This document shows, in pieces, positions 28,341 through 35,581 of a stretch of 64,000 nt of DNA (position 1 is the first letter of the stretch; every line of letters begins with the position of its first letter). The position numbers were made by a program, and so were the translations under genes. This DNA is from Streptomyces sp. YIM 130001 (lineage in GTDB: Bacteria > Actinomycetota > Actinomycetes > Streptomycetales > Streptomycetaceae): positions 310,001 to 374,000 of the forward strand of contig NZ_KZ984552.1 in the NCBI RefSeq assembly GCF_003574445.1, written 5' to 3'. Under the pieces are notes generated by a model. It saw only the letters and a program-made list of their open reading frames with translations. It ran no database searches and was not told the DNA's origin.

Positions 28341-29819
28341 ATGTCCGCAGAACCAGCGTCCCTGCCGCCGGTGCGGCTGCAGCCCGAGGCGCAGCTGGCC
28401 CGCGACGCCCTTGCCTCGCCCCTGCTGGCCAGGGCCGTGCGCATCGCCCGCTGGGCCGGGCCGGAGACCCGGGTCGGGGCCGGCGGGGAACTCGTCGACG
28501 AGCAGCTTCCGGCCGCCGCCGCGCACCTGGGCTTCGCCGAGGACGACGAGGACGGCCCGGCGAACGCCAGTGAGGCCTGGCGGGTGGCTGTCGACATCGG
28601 ACTCGTCGACGTCACCGACGGCGAGGAGGGCGCGGGCGAGGACGGCCAGGACAGCGACGGCACCGTCACGGCGGGCGAGGACCTCGCCGCGGTCACCTCC
28701 GGCAGCCCCGAGGACGTGCTCGGCCTCTGGCTCGGCGCCCTGGACACCGTCTTCGCCGACGCCACCGCGCCCGACCTGGAGGACATCCTCGGCGCGATCG
28801 AGGACGGCGGCGACATCGACCTGGGGCAGCTCGACTGGGATCCGCAGGCCGAGGCCGACTTCCTGGAGGGCATCCTCGGCAACCTCTACCTGCTCACCGT
28901 CGGCGAGGGTGCCACCGGCGAGTCCCCGACGGACGCGGTGCCGCTGCCCGCGCTCGCCGCCTCGATGATCGTGCCCGAGGACATGGGCGAGCCCACGGAC
29001 GACGTCCTGGAGCAGGTCTCCGACGCGATGATGCGGCTCGACGACCAGTTCCGGATGCTCGAACCCACCGGACTCGTCGAATTCCGCCCGGTGGACGAGG
29101 AGTTGATGGCCGAGGCCGGAGACGACCCGGACCCCCTCGACGGGGACGACGAGGACATCTCTCGCTACGGCATGGTCCGGCTCACCCCGCTCGGTCTGTA
29201 CGGAGTACGGGCCCGCATGCTCGAGGCGGGCGTCGACGCCCCGGCCGTCGGCGACCTCGCCGACAAGGGCGCGGACACGCTGCTCGCCGCCACCGCCGAG
29301 TTCCCGCCGGAGGCGGCCCGCGCCGAGACCGAACTCTGGCTCTCCGGCCGCGACCCGCTCACCGCCGCCCGGGAACTCCTGTCCGCGGCACACGGCGACG
29401 ACGAGGCCGCACCACTGCGCAGGCTCCTCTGCCAGCAGGCGCTGTCACTCACCGGCAGCGCGGCCGAGCCCGCGTTGCGCGAGGTGCTCGACGACGGCCG
29501 GCTCGGCGGACTCGCCCGCGTCTGGCTCGCCGAACACGGGGCGTCCGACGTCCCGCCGCCGCCCGAGGAGATGGTGTACTGGCTCACCGTCGACACGGTG
29601 GCAGCGCAGCTTCAGGCCGAGGGCAACTCCGAGGAGCTGCAGGGCCTGGTCGAGGGTCTCGCCGAGCAGCACAGCGGCTTCTTCGACATCGCGTGGCGGG
29701 TCGACCACCCCGCGACCGCCGACGTGCTCGAGGCCATGGGCCGGCTGCACCCGGACAAGAAGGTCGCCAAGGAAGCCCGCAAGGCGGCGTTCAAGGCCCG
29801 CTCGCACGGCGGTCGCTGA
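28341..29819 (+). CDS. Conserved hypothetical protein, 492 aa
   Basis: The protein has 492 residues, starts MSAEPASLPPVRLQPEAQLARDALASPLLARAVRIARWAGPET, and is preceded by AAGGAG. It is very acidic in the first two thirds (stretches such as DDEDGPANASE, DGEEGAGEDGQDSDG, DDPDPLDGDDEDIS). The C-terminal 170 residues form alpha-helical, HEAT-like repeats (DPLTAARELLSAAHGDDEAAPLRRLLCQQALSLTGSAAEPALREVL...HPATADVLEAMGRLHPDKKVAKEARKAAFKAR) with a basic end. It has no membrane segment or catalytic motif. I recall it only as a Streptomyces-conserved unknown; a scaffolding role is a guess. Confidence 0.82.
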   Translation: MSAEPASLPPVRLQPEAQLARDALASPLLARAVRIARWAGPETRVGAGGELVDEQLPAAAAHLGFAEDDEDGPANASEAWRVAVDIGLVDVTDGEEGAGEDGQDSDGTVTAGEDLAAVTSGSPEDVLGLWLGALDTVFADATAPDLEDILGAIEDGGDIDLGQLDWDPQAEADFLEGILGNLYLLTVGEGATGESPTDAVPLPALAASMIVPEDMGEPTDDVLEQVSDAMMRLDDQFRMLEPTGLVEFRPVDEELMAEAGDDPDPLDGDDEDISRYGMVRLTPLGLYGVRARMLEAGVDAPAVGDLADKGADTLLAATAEFPPEAARAETELWLSGRDPLTAARELLSAAHGDDEAAPLRRLLCQQALSLTGSAAEPALREVLDDGRLGGLARVWLAEHGASDVPPPPEEMVYWLTVDTVAAQLQAEGNSEELQGLVEGLAEQHSGFFDIAWRVDHPATADVLEAMGRLHPDKKVAKEARKAAFKARSHGGR

Positions 29820-29853
29820 GGCGCGTATACGCCGGTACGCCCGGAGTGACTCC

Positions 29854-29890
29854 CGGACGGGCGGAGGCTGTTGAAGCCTCCGCCCGTCCG
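29854..29890. terminator. Terminator between the 492-aa gene and the SDR gene
   Basis: A perfect 16-bp stem, 29854-29869 with 29875-29890 (core GGACGGGCGGAGGCT), and loop GTTGA lie between convergent genes. Confidence 0.88.
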
Positions 29891-29921
29891 TTCCTGCCTG
29901 GCCTGCTGCCGTGCCCCCGCC

Positions 29922-30689
29922 TCAGGTCCGCAGGTACGAGGCCCCGTTCAGGTCCAGGACGGTGCCCGAGGACCATTCCGCCTCCGGTGACGCCAGCCAG
30001 CGCACGGCGGCCGCGATCTCGGATGCTTCCGCCACCCGGCCGAACGGGCTCTGCGCGCGGATCGCCTCGCCCTCGGCGCCGCTGAGCCGGTGCGCCACCC
30101 GTTCCGTACCGAAGAAGCCGGGAGCCACCGAAGCCACCCCGATCCCGTAGGGCGCGAGCGACACCGCGAGAGACTGCCCGAGCGCGTGCACCGCCGCCTT
30201 CGTGGCGCCGTACGCCGGATGGTCGGGCTCGCCCCGGAAGGCGCCGCGCGAGCCGACGTTGACGATCCGTCCGCCACAACCCTGCTCGATCATCCGTCGG
30301 CCCGCGAGATGGCTGAGGTTCGCCGTCGCCAGCAGATTGACCGCCACGTGCTGCTGCCACAGCGCCGACCACTCCTCGTACGACGTCTCGGGCAGCGGAT
30401 GCGGCAGGTTCACCGCGGCGTTGTTGACCAGGACGTCCACCCCGCCGAGGCCGGTCCGCGCCTGCTCGAAGACCTCCCGCGCCCCTGTCGCATCCGTCAG
30501 GTCCCCGCCGGCCAGGACGTGGCCGGCGCCGTCGAGGGCCGCCAGGGTCTCCTCGGCGGCGGTGCGCCGCGTCCCGTAGTGGACGGCCACCCGGTCGCCG
30601 TTCGCGGCGAAGGCCCGGGCCACGGCGCGGCCGAGACCGCGGGCGGCGCCGGTCACGAGGACGCGGCGGCCGGTAGCTGTGAATGTCAT
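29922..30689 (-). CDS. SDR family oxidoreductase
   Basis: This 255-residue classical short-chain dehydrogenase has the cofactor motif TGAARGLG, NNAAVNL after beta-4, catalytic serine in NVGSRGAF and Y-x-x-x-K in YGATKAAV. It ends SGTVLDLNGASYLRT. An arginine (TRR) after beta-2 suggests preference for NADP(H). The substrate is unknown. GAGGGG lies upstream of the ATG at 30689. The gene points away from the Y-RNA/rsr locus and is convergent with the 492-aa gene. Confidence 0.9.
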   Translation of the reverse strand: MTFTATGRRVLVTGAARGLGRAVARAFAANGDRVAVHYGTRRTAAEETLAALDGAGHVLAGGDLTDATGAREVFEQARTGLGGVDVLVNNAAVNLPHPLPETSYEEWSALWQQHVAVNLLATANLSHLAGRRMIEQGCGGRIVNVGSRGAFRGEPDHPAYGATKAAVHALGQSLAVSLAPYGIGVASVAPGFFGTERVAHRLSGAEGEAIRAQSPFGRVAEASEIAAAVRWLASPEAEWSSGTVLDLNGASYLRT

Positions 30690-30818
30690 GGTTGTGGGCC
30701 CCTCGGTGTACGGAGTGCTTCGGCCGGTTCGACGTTTATACGCGGGCGGGGGCGGCTGTCCCGCATCCGGGTGGGCGCGGTTACCGCGCGGGCCGGCTCG
30801 AGCACCGGCCCAAAACCC

Positions 30819-30849
30819 TTGGCGCCGCTCGGTATCGGCGCCCTAAGGT
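30819..30849 (+). promoter_or_regulatory. Promoter of the Y-RNA / rsr locus
   Basis: TTGGCG (30819-30824), a 19-nt spacer and TAAGGT (30844-30849) place +1 at about 30856-30857, exactly where the first Y-RNA stem begins. The spacer is slightly long. Confidence 0.5.
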
Positions 30850-30856
30850 AATTCTC

Positions 30857-30996
30857 GTCCAGGTGCGAAGGCAGGACCTACTTCCACTTCTAATGGGGCG
30901 GTCGCGGGTTCGAATCCCGCCTCCGGTATTCACGTGCCGGAGTAGCTCAGTGGCAGAGCACCACACAGTCGGTTCCGCCGGCCTTGAACTCTGGAC
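30857..30996 (+). ncRNA. yrlA: Y RNA with permuted tRNA-like module (YrlA type), copy A
   Basis: The ends pair as a Y-RNA stem: GTCCAG-GTGCGAAGGC (30857-30872) with GCC-TTGAACT-CTGGAC (30981-30996). The internal bulged segment (GCGAAGG / CCTTGA) resembles the conserved Ro-binding helix. The inner module is a circularly permuted tRNA: T arm GCGGG-TTCGAAT-CCCGC (30904-30920), acceptor 3' strand CTCCGGT (30921-30927), 8-nt loop, acceptor 5' strand GCCGGAG (30936-30942), and D arm GCTC-AGTGGCA-GAGC (30945-30959). GGCGG/CCGCC (30897-30901/30975-30979) replaces the anticodon stem. It is probably bound by the Rsr protein encoded downstream. It is not a real tRNA because the halves are in reverse order. 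Confidence 0.88.
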
Positions 30997-31012
30997 AGCA
31001 TGAACCTCGTGC

Positions 31013-31084
31013 ACCTCCCGGTGCGCAGGCGGCGGCTACTTCCTTTCCTGAAATGTGCCGCAGCCGTCATGGATCTCGGGAGGT
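31013..31084 (+). ncRNA. Short Y RNA-like hairpin, copy B, without tRNA module
   Basis: ACCTCCCG (31013-31020) pairs perfectly with CGGGAGGT (31077-31084). The strand continues with GTGCGCAGGC and TACTTC in the same spacing as copies A and C. An inner stem GCGGC/GCCGC (31032-31036/31057-31061) closes the hairpin. The Ro-site consensus carries C instead of A (GCGCAGG), and the opposite strand (TCATGGATCT) is less like copies A and C. It may therefore be a diverged or regulatory copy, about 72 nt long. Confidence 0.65.
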
Positions 31085-31092
31085 TCGAGCGC

Positions 31093-31235
31093 GGGGTGCC
31101 CGGTGCGAAGGCAACGGTTACTTCACGGTCCGGAAGGCCGCGGGTTCGAATCCCGCCATCGGCCATGGTCGATGCAGCTCGGTGGACGAGCATCCGGCAC
31201 AAGTCCGTCGCCGCCTCCAAGTCCTCGGGCATTCC
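31093..31235 (+). ncRNA. yrlA: Y RNA with permuted tRNA-like module (YrlA type), copy C
   Basis: The outer stem GGGGTGCCCG (31093-31102) pairs with CGGGCATTCC (31226-31235), including two G-U pairs, followed by GTGCGAAGGC (31103-31112) opposite GCCTCCAAGTCCT (31213-31225). The module repeats copy A: T arm GCGGG-TTCGAAT-CCCGC (31140-31156), acceptor CATCGGC (31157-31163), loop CATG, GTCGATG (31168-31174), and D arm GCTC-GGTGGAC-GAGC (31177-31191). The acceptor sequence differs from copy A while keeping all seven pairs. This covariation is strong evidence of selected structure. Confidence 0.88.
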
Positions 31236-31248
31236 CGCGTGAAAACCT

Positions 31249-31290
31249 CCCCCGATCGTCCTGCACGATTCATCGTTCGGAATTCGGGGG
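31249..31290 (+). promoter_or_regulatory. Leader hairpin that could mask the rsr ribosome binding site
   Basis: CCCCCGA (31249-31255) is complementary to TCGGGGG (31284-31290), which includes the only purine-rich Shine-Dalgarno candidate, 7 nt before the rsr ATG. A smaller ATCGT/ACGAT hairpin (31255-31259/31265-31269) overlaps the loop by one base. Confidence 0.4.
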
Positions 31291-31297
31291 AATTCTC

Positions 31298-32902
31298 ATG
31301 GCGCGTTTCAACGCCAAGGCGGCCCGGCAGGGCCCCACTTCCGCGGTGCACACGTCCGGACGTACCGCGCGCACCCACCAGGGCGGCCGCGGACACCTCC
31401 GCGACGCTCGCTCGGAACTCTTTCTGCTCGCCGTCGCCAACTTCGTCTCCCAGCAGACCTTCTACGAGTCCGGCGGCGACCGCGACGACCGGTTCACCGC
31501 GCTCGTGCGGCGTCTCGCCGTCCAGGACCCCGAGTGGACCGCCGGCCTGCTCGGCTGGATGCGCACCGAGGGCCGGCTGCGTACGGCCTCGCTGGTCGGC
31601 GCCGCCGAATACGTCAAGGCGCGCCTCGACAGCGGCGTGCAGGCGGGCCCGGCGAACCGTCAGGTCATCGCCTCCGTGCTGCGCCGTCCCGACGAGCCCG
31701 GCGAGCTGCTCGCCTACTGGACCGGCCGCCACGGCCGCAACGTACCCAAGCCCGTCAAGCGCGGCATCGCGGATGCGGCGCGGCGCCTCTACCACGCCCG
31801 GTCCCTGCTCAAGTACGACACCGCGACGAAGGGGTACCGCTTCGGCGACGTCCTCAACGTGGTGCACGCCGCCCCCGACGCGGCCAAGCCGTGGCAGGGC
31901 GAACTGTTCCGGTACGCGCTGGACCGCCGGCACCACCCGGAGACGGCCGAACCGCCCGCCCGGGACCGGACGTTGCGCGCGCACCGCGAGCTGATGGCCC
32001 TGCCCGTCGCCGAGCGGCGCGGTGTGGTCACCGGGCCCGGCGGCGCGGAGCGGCTCGCGGCGGCCGGGTTCACCTGGGAGGCGCTTGCGGGCTGGCTGCA
32101 GGGGCCCATGGACGCGGCGGCGTGGGAGGCTGTCATCCCGTCGATGGGAACCATGGCGCTGGTTCGCAACCTGCGGAACTTCGACGAGGCCGGGGTCTCG
32201 GACGAGGTCGCGGCGACCGTCGCGCGGAAGATCGCGGACCCGGCGGAAGTCGCCAAGTCGCGGCAGTTCCCCTTCCGTTACCTCGCCGCATATCAGCACG
32301 CGCCCTCGCTGCGCTGGTCGTACCCGCTCGAGCAGGCCCTCGGCCACTCGCTCGGGAACGTTCCGTCGCTGCCGGGTCGCACGCTGGTCCTGGTGGACCG
32401 CTCCGGTTCGATGTTCTTCTCGCGGCTGTCCGACCGGTCCGAGCTCACGCGGGCGGATGCGGCGGCGGTCTTCGGCACGGCGCTGGCGCTGCGCGCGGCG
32501 AAGGCGGACCTGGTCGAGTTCGGTTCGTCGAGTGCGGCGGTGAAGTACCGGACGGGGGAGTCCGTCCTGAAGGTGCTGGGACGGTTCCACAACCTCGGCG
32601 GTACGGACACGAGCGGTGCGGTGCGGCGACACTTCGCCCGGCACGAACGGGTGTTGATCGTCACGGACGAGCAGTACGGATCCGCTGGGCGCGGGCCGAC
32701 GGAGCTGATCCCCGCGGGGGTGCCGGTGTACACGTGGAACCTGGCCGGGTACCGGGTGGGCCACGGGCCTGCCGGGGGTGACAAGCGGCATGTGTTCGGG
32801 GGGCTCTCCGATGCGGCGTTCCGTATGGTCGCGCTGCTCGAGGCCGGGCGCGACGCCGCGTGGCCGTGGCTCTCCCGGGACGCGGGCGGCTCCGCCGCGT
32901 GA
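31298..32902 (+). CDS. rsr: Ro60-family (TROVE domain) RNA-binding protein Rsr
   Basis: The protein has 534 residues. The TROVE ring of HEAT-like repeats spans about residues 25-355 (RDARSELFLLAVANFVSQQTFYESGGDRDDRFTALVRRLAVQDPEWTAGLLGWMRTEGRLRTASL...FPFRYLAAYQHAP). A C-terminal von Willebrand A domain follows, with an intact MIDAS DRSGSM at 367-372 and VTDEQY near 450. Ro proteins bind Y RNAs and misfolded structured RNA and feed RNA to nucleases. The frame is open further upstream, but that extension would be Y-RNA sequence, so ATG 31298 was chosen. It is preceded by three Y-RNA genes. Confidence 0.95.
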   Translation: MARFNAKAARQGPTSAVHTSGRTARTHQGGRGHLRDARSELFLLAVANFVSQQTFYESGGDRDDRFTALVRRLAVQDPEWTAGLLGWMRTEGRLRTASLVGAAEYVKARLDSGVQAGPANRQVIASVLRRPDEPGELLAYWTGRHGRNVPKPVKRGIADAARRLYHARSLLKYDTATKGYRFGDVLNVVHAAPDAAKPWQGELFRYALDRRHHPETAEPPARDRTLRAHRELMALPVAERRGVVTGPGGAERLAAAGFTWEALAGWLQGPMDAAAWEAVIPSMGTMALVRNLRNFDEAGVSDEVAATVARKIADPAEVAKSRQFPFRYLAAYQHAPSLRWSYPLEQALGHSLGNVPSLPGRTLVLVDRSGSMFFSRLSDRSELTRADAAAVFGTALALRAAKADLVEFGSSSAAVKYRTGESVLKVLGRFHNLGGTDTSGAVRRHFARHERVLIVTDEQYGSAGRGPTELIPAGVPVYTWNLAGYRVGHGPAGGDKRHVFGGLSDAAFRMVALLEAGRDAAWPWLSRDAGGSAA

Positions 32903-32914
32903 GCGGTCCTTCCG

Positions 32915-32941
32915 CCGGTCCGGCGCCGGGCGCCGGACCGG
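32915..32941 (+). terminator. Terminator of rsr
   Basis: CCGGTCCGGCGC (32915-32926), loop CGG, GCGCCGGACCGG (32930-32941) form a perfect 12-bp stem 13 nt after the stop. The rest of the gap to 33183 shows nothing recognisable except the -10 hexamer of the next gene. Confidence 0.85.
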
Positions 32942-33170
32942 CTCCTCCCGGGCGGGATCCGGCACCCTGAGACCGTCCGGCGATTGAGGGCGAGGCCGCC
33001 AGGCCGATGTCGGGAGCGCTCCAGGGGCGCCGTCCGGCGCGTGGCTTCCAGGGCCCTCCGCCCGGGCGGAGACAGTCCGAAAGGGAGGCCGGCGTGGTGC
33101 CGTAGAGGGACACGAAAGGGATTAATCGCCTGACTCCGCGCATATGCACCTCTAGGGGCCGGGTCCCCCG

Positions 33171-33176
33171 TACGCT
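33171..33176 (+). promoter_or_regulatory. -10 element of the HAD gene (leaderless)
   Basis: TACGCT is followed by 7 nt and the ATG at 33184; no ribosome binding site is present. Confidence 0.5.
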
Positions 33177-33183
33177 GCGGACG

Positions 33184-33825
33184 ATGATTGAGACCATCGT
33201 GTTCGACGTGGGTGAGACCCTCACCAAGGACGACCGCTACTGGGCCTCGTGGGCCGACTGGCTGGGCGTGCCGGGCCACACCGTCTCCTGCCTCGTCGGA
33301 GCGGTCGCCGCCCAGGGACGCGAGCAGGACGACGCCCTTCGGCTGCTCAGCCCGGACATGGACGTCGCCGCCGCGTACCACGCCCGGGAGTCCGCGGGCC
33401 GGGGCGAGTACCTCGACGAGCGTGACCTGTATCCCGACGTACGCCCCGCCCTCGGCGGGCTGCGCGAGGCAGGCCATCGCGTGATCGTCGCGGGGAACGC
33501 ATCGGCCCGGGCCGCCGAGTTGCTCCGCGACCTCGACCTGCCGGCCGACCTGGTCGTGACCTCCGGCGACTGGGGCGTGGCCAAACCGGATCCGTCGTTC
33601 TTCGAGCGGGTCCTCGAGGTGTCGCAGGCCGGCCCGGCGGAGACCCTGTACGTCGGGGACCATCCGGCCGAGGACATCTTCCCGGCCCGGCAGGCCGGAC
33701 TGCGTACCGCCCATCTGCGGCGCGGCCCGTGGGGCCACCTGTGGGCCGAGGACCCGGACGTGGTGGCCGCCGTGGACTGGCGGATCGACAGCCTGACCCA
33801 GCTGGCGGCTGCCGTGGCGGAGTGA
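33184..33825 (+). CDS. HAD-superfamily hydrolase
   Basis: The protein has 213 residues. Motif I is FDVGETLT with nucleophile Asp8. Motif II is the threonine/serine region VIVAGNASA, motif III lysine is in GVAKPDPSFFERVL, and motif IV is VGDHPAEDIFPARQAG. The +2 residue of motif I is glycine rather than the usual general-acid aspartate of HAD phosphatases, so activity may be altered or follow the dehalogenase style. A helical cap spans roughly residues 15-80. The substrate is unknown. It stands alone between two terminators. Confidence 0.88.
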   Translation: MIETIVFDVGETLTKDDRYWASWADWLGVPGHTVSCLVGAVAAQGREQDDALRLLSPDMDVAAAYHARESAGRGEYLDERDLYPDVRPALGGLREAGHRVIVAGNASARAAELLRDLDLPADLVVTSGDWGVAKPDPSFFERVLEVSQAGPAETLYVGDHPAEDIFPARQAGLRTAHLRRGPWGHLWAEDPDVVAAVDWRIDSLTQLAAAVAE

Positions 33826-33837
33826 GCTTCCGCAGCG

Positions 33838-33880
33838 AACGGCCCCCGGTTCCTCGACTGGCGAGGAACCGGGGGCCGTT
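33838..33880. terminator. Bidirectional terminator between HAD and TerD genes
   Basis: A perfect 19-bp stem, 33838-33856 with 33862-33880 (begins AACGGCCCCCGG), and loop ACTGG separate two convergent genes. Confidence 0.92.
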
Positions 33881-33906
33881 GCGTACCGACTGCTGTGGCG
33901 CCGTGG

Positions 33907-35187
33907 TCAGAGCGCGCGGGCCGAGGGCTTGACCATCCCGCGCACCGTGCGGGACTTCACGAATTCGCCCATCGCCGTCATGTCCCACTCGCCGGAGAAC
34001 TGCCGGACCAGCTTCGCCATCATCACGCCGGTCTGCGCCTCGGCGTTCGTCAGGTCGAACCGGACCAGTTCCTCGCCCGTCGCGGCGTCCATGAGGCGGC
34101 AGTACGCCTTCGCCACCTCGGTGAACTTCTGGCCCGAGAACGAGTTGACCGTGAAGACCAGGCCGCTGACCTCCTGCGGGAGTCGGCCGAGGTCGACCGT
34201 GATGGTCTCGTCGTCACCCGCGCCCTCGCCCGTGAGGTTGTCCCCGGAGTGCTGGACCGCGCCGCCGAGGATGGTCAGCTTGCCGAAGTAGCAGCTCTCG
34301 ATGTGGTTGCGCTGCGGGCCGTAGGCGATGACCGAGGCGTCCAGGTCGATGTCCTTGCCCCGGTACGCCGGCTCCCAGCCGAGGCCCATCCGCACCTGGG
34401 AGAGCAGCGGGCTGCCGCCCTTGACCAGGGACACCGTCTGGTTCTTCTGGAGGCTGACCCGCCCCTTGTCGAGGTTGATCTTCCCTGCGCCCGGCGCCGG
34501 CGCGGCGGGAGCCTGCGGAGCGGCGGGCGCGGGCGGGGCCGCGGCCTGCGGGGCGGGCGCGGGCGGTGTCTGCGGTACCGGGGCGGCGGGCGGAGCGACT
34601 CGCGGGTCGACCGCAGGGGCAGCAGGCGCCGGCGGTGCGACCGGGGTCTGCAGCGTGGGAGTGGGCGCAGGGGCGGCCGGTGCGGGCTCGTCGACGCTGA
34701 CACCGAAGTCGGTGGCGATGCCCGCCAGGCCGTTCGCATAGCCCTGTCCGACCGCGCGGACCTTCCACGCGCCGCCCCGCCGGTAGACCTCGACGACGAC
34801 CAGCGCCGTCTCGGCGCCGAGCTGCGGCGGGGTGAAGGTGGCGAGTGCGGCACCGTCGTCCGCGTTCCGCACCGTCGCGGTCGGTTCGACGCCCTGGAAC
34901 GACTGGCCTGCCGCGTCCGGGCTCGCGGTCACCACGATCCGCTCGATGCCTGCCGGTACCGCCGCGGTGTCCACGACGATCGCATCGGGCGCGGAGCCAC
35001 CGCCCGAGCGGTAGGTCACACCGGGGCCCGAGGGCTGGTTGTAGAAGATGAAGTCGTCGTCGGAGCGCACCTTGCCGTCGGCGGTGAGCAGCAGGCTCGA
35101 TACGTCGAGCCGCACCGGGGCGGCGACGTCCACCGCTACGCGGGCGGTGGCGAGGGGGATGTTCGAGCCGGGGGTCATAGCTGTCAT
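33907..35187 (-). CDS. Two-domain TerD family protein with Pro/Ala linker
   Basis: The protein has 426 residues. The N-terminal TerD/TerZ-like domain (residues about 8-165) has DFIFYNQPSGPGVTY and VVEVYRRGGAWKVRAVGQGYANGLAGIATDFGVSVDEP. It is joined by about 75 residues of almost pure Pro/Ala to a second beta-sandwich (residues about 245-426) with LDASVIAYGPQRNHIESCYFGKL, HSGDNLTGEGAGDDETITVDL and VNSFSGQKFTEV, a further TerD-type calcium-binding domain. TerD proteins are linked to tellurite resistance and stress or membrane-associated complexes. The gene has no ter neighbours here. Confidence 0.9.
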   Translation of the reverse strand: MTAMTPGSNIPLATARVAVDVAAPVRLDVSSLLLTADGKVRSDDDFIFYNQPSGPGVTYRSGGGSAPDAIVVDTAAVPAGIERIVVTASPDAAGQSFQGVEPTATVRNADDGAALATFTPPQLGAETALVVVEVYRRGGAWKVRAVGQGYANGLAGIATDFGVSVDEPAPAAPAPTPTLQTPVAPPAPAAPAVDPRVAPPAAPVPQTPPAPAPQAAAPPAPAAPQAPAAPAPGAGKINLDKGRVSLQKNQTVSLVKGGSPLLSQVRMGLGWEPAYRGKDIDLDASVIAYGPQRNHIESCYFGKLTILGGAVQHSGDNLTGEGAGDDETITVDLGRLPQEVSGLVFTVNSFSGQKFTEVAKAYCRLMDAATGEELVRFDLTNAEAQTGVMMAKLVRQFSGEWDMTAMGEFVKSRTVRGMVKPSARAL

Positions 35188-35274
35188 GACGGGGGTAACG
35201 AACGACCCCGCTTTACCGTTCCCTTACCTACGCCGACCGTGCAGACTCACTCGTTCGGGGCGCCCGGCGGAGAT

Positions 35275-35499
35275 TCAGCGGCGGCGGTTGCGCGGATGGT
35301 TGCGGGCCGCACGTTCATTGCCGTGTTTGTAGGCGCCGGTCCAGCGGGCCATCACCAGTTGGGCGTCGCCGGAGGCGACCTCCGCGAGGAACTTGTCGGC
35401 CCGGGCGCCACGCAGGGTGCCCGCTGCACGTCCCTGATGCGTGATGGCCACACTGCCGTCACCGAGCTGCTCGTAACTGAATCCCCGGGGTCTGCCCAT
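35275..35499 (-). CDS. Small conserved hypothetical protein, 74 aa
   Basis: The protein has 74 residues: MGRPRGFSYEQLGDGSVAITHQGRAAGTLRGARADKFLAEVASGDAQLVMARWTGAYKHGNERAARNHPRNRRR. It is a compact alpha/beta pattern with a strongly basic tail, possibly nucleic-acid binding. I remember near-identical proteins in other streptomycetes, without a function. TACTCT lies exactly 7 nt upstream of the ATG (35512-35507 on the minus strand), indicating a leaderless transcript. A longer frame upstream is not supported. Confidence 0.8.
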   Translation of the reverse strand: MGRPRGFSYEQLGDGSVAITHQGRAAGTLRGARADKFLAEVASGDAQLVMARWTGAYKHGNERAARNHPRNRRR

Positions 35500-35581
35500 G
35501 GCCGGAAGAGTACGGACGGCGACGGCCCCGGCGACACCGGATTTCCGGCGGCACCGGGGCCGAGCGTCCGACGCGCGGCGG

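Noticed and set aside
30901-30960. Sequence resembling a tRNA gene (T arm and D arm)
   Set aside because: The T-arm half precedes the D-arm half, no anticodon arm lies between them, and a second copy at 31140-31191 has the same permuted order, so this is part of a Y RNA, not a tRNA or tRNA remnant.
31055-31297. N-terminal extension of the Ro60 protein
   Set aside because: The frame is open but translates Y-RNA sequence; TROVE proteins start near MARFNAKAA.
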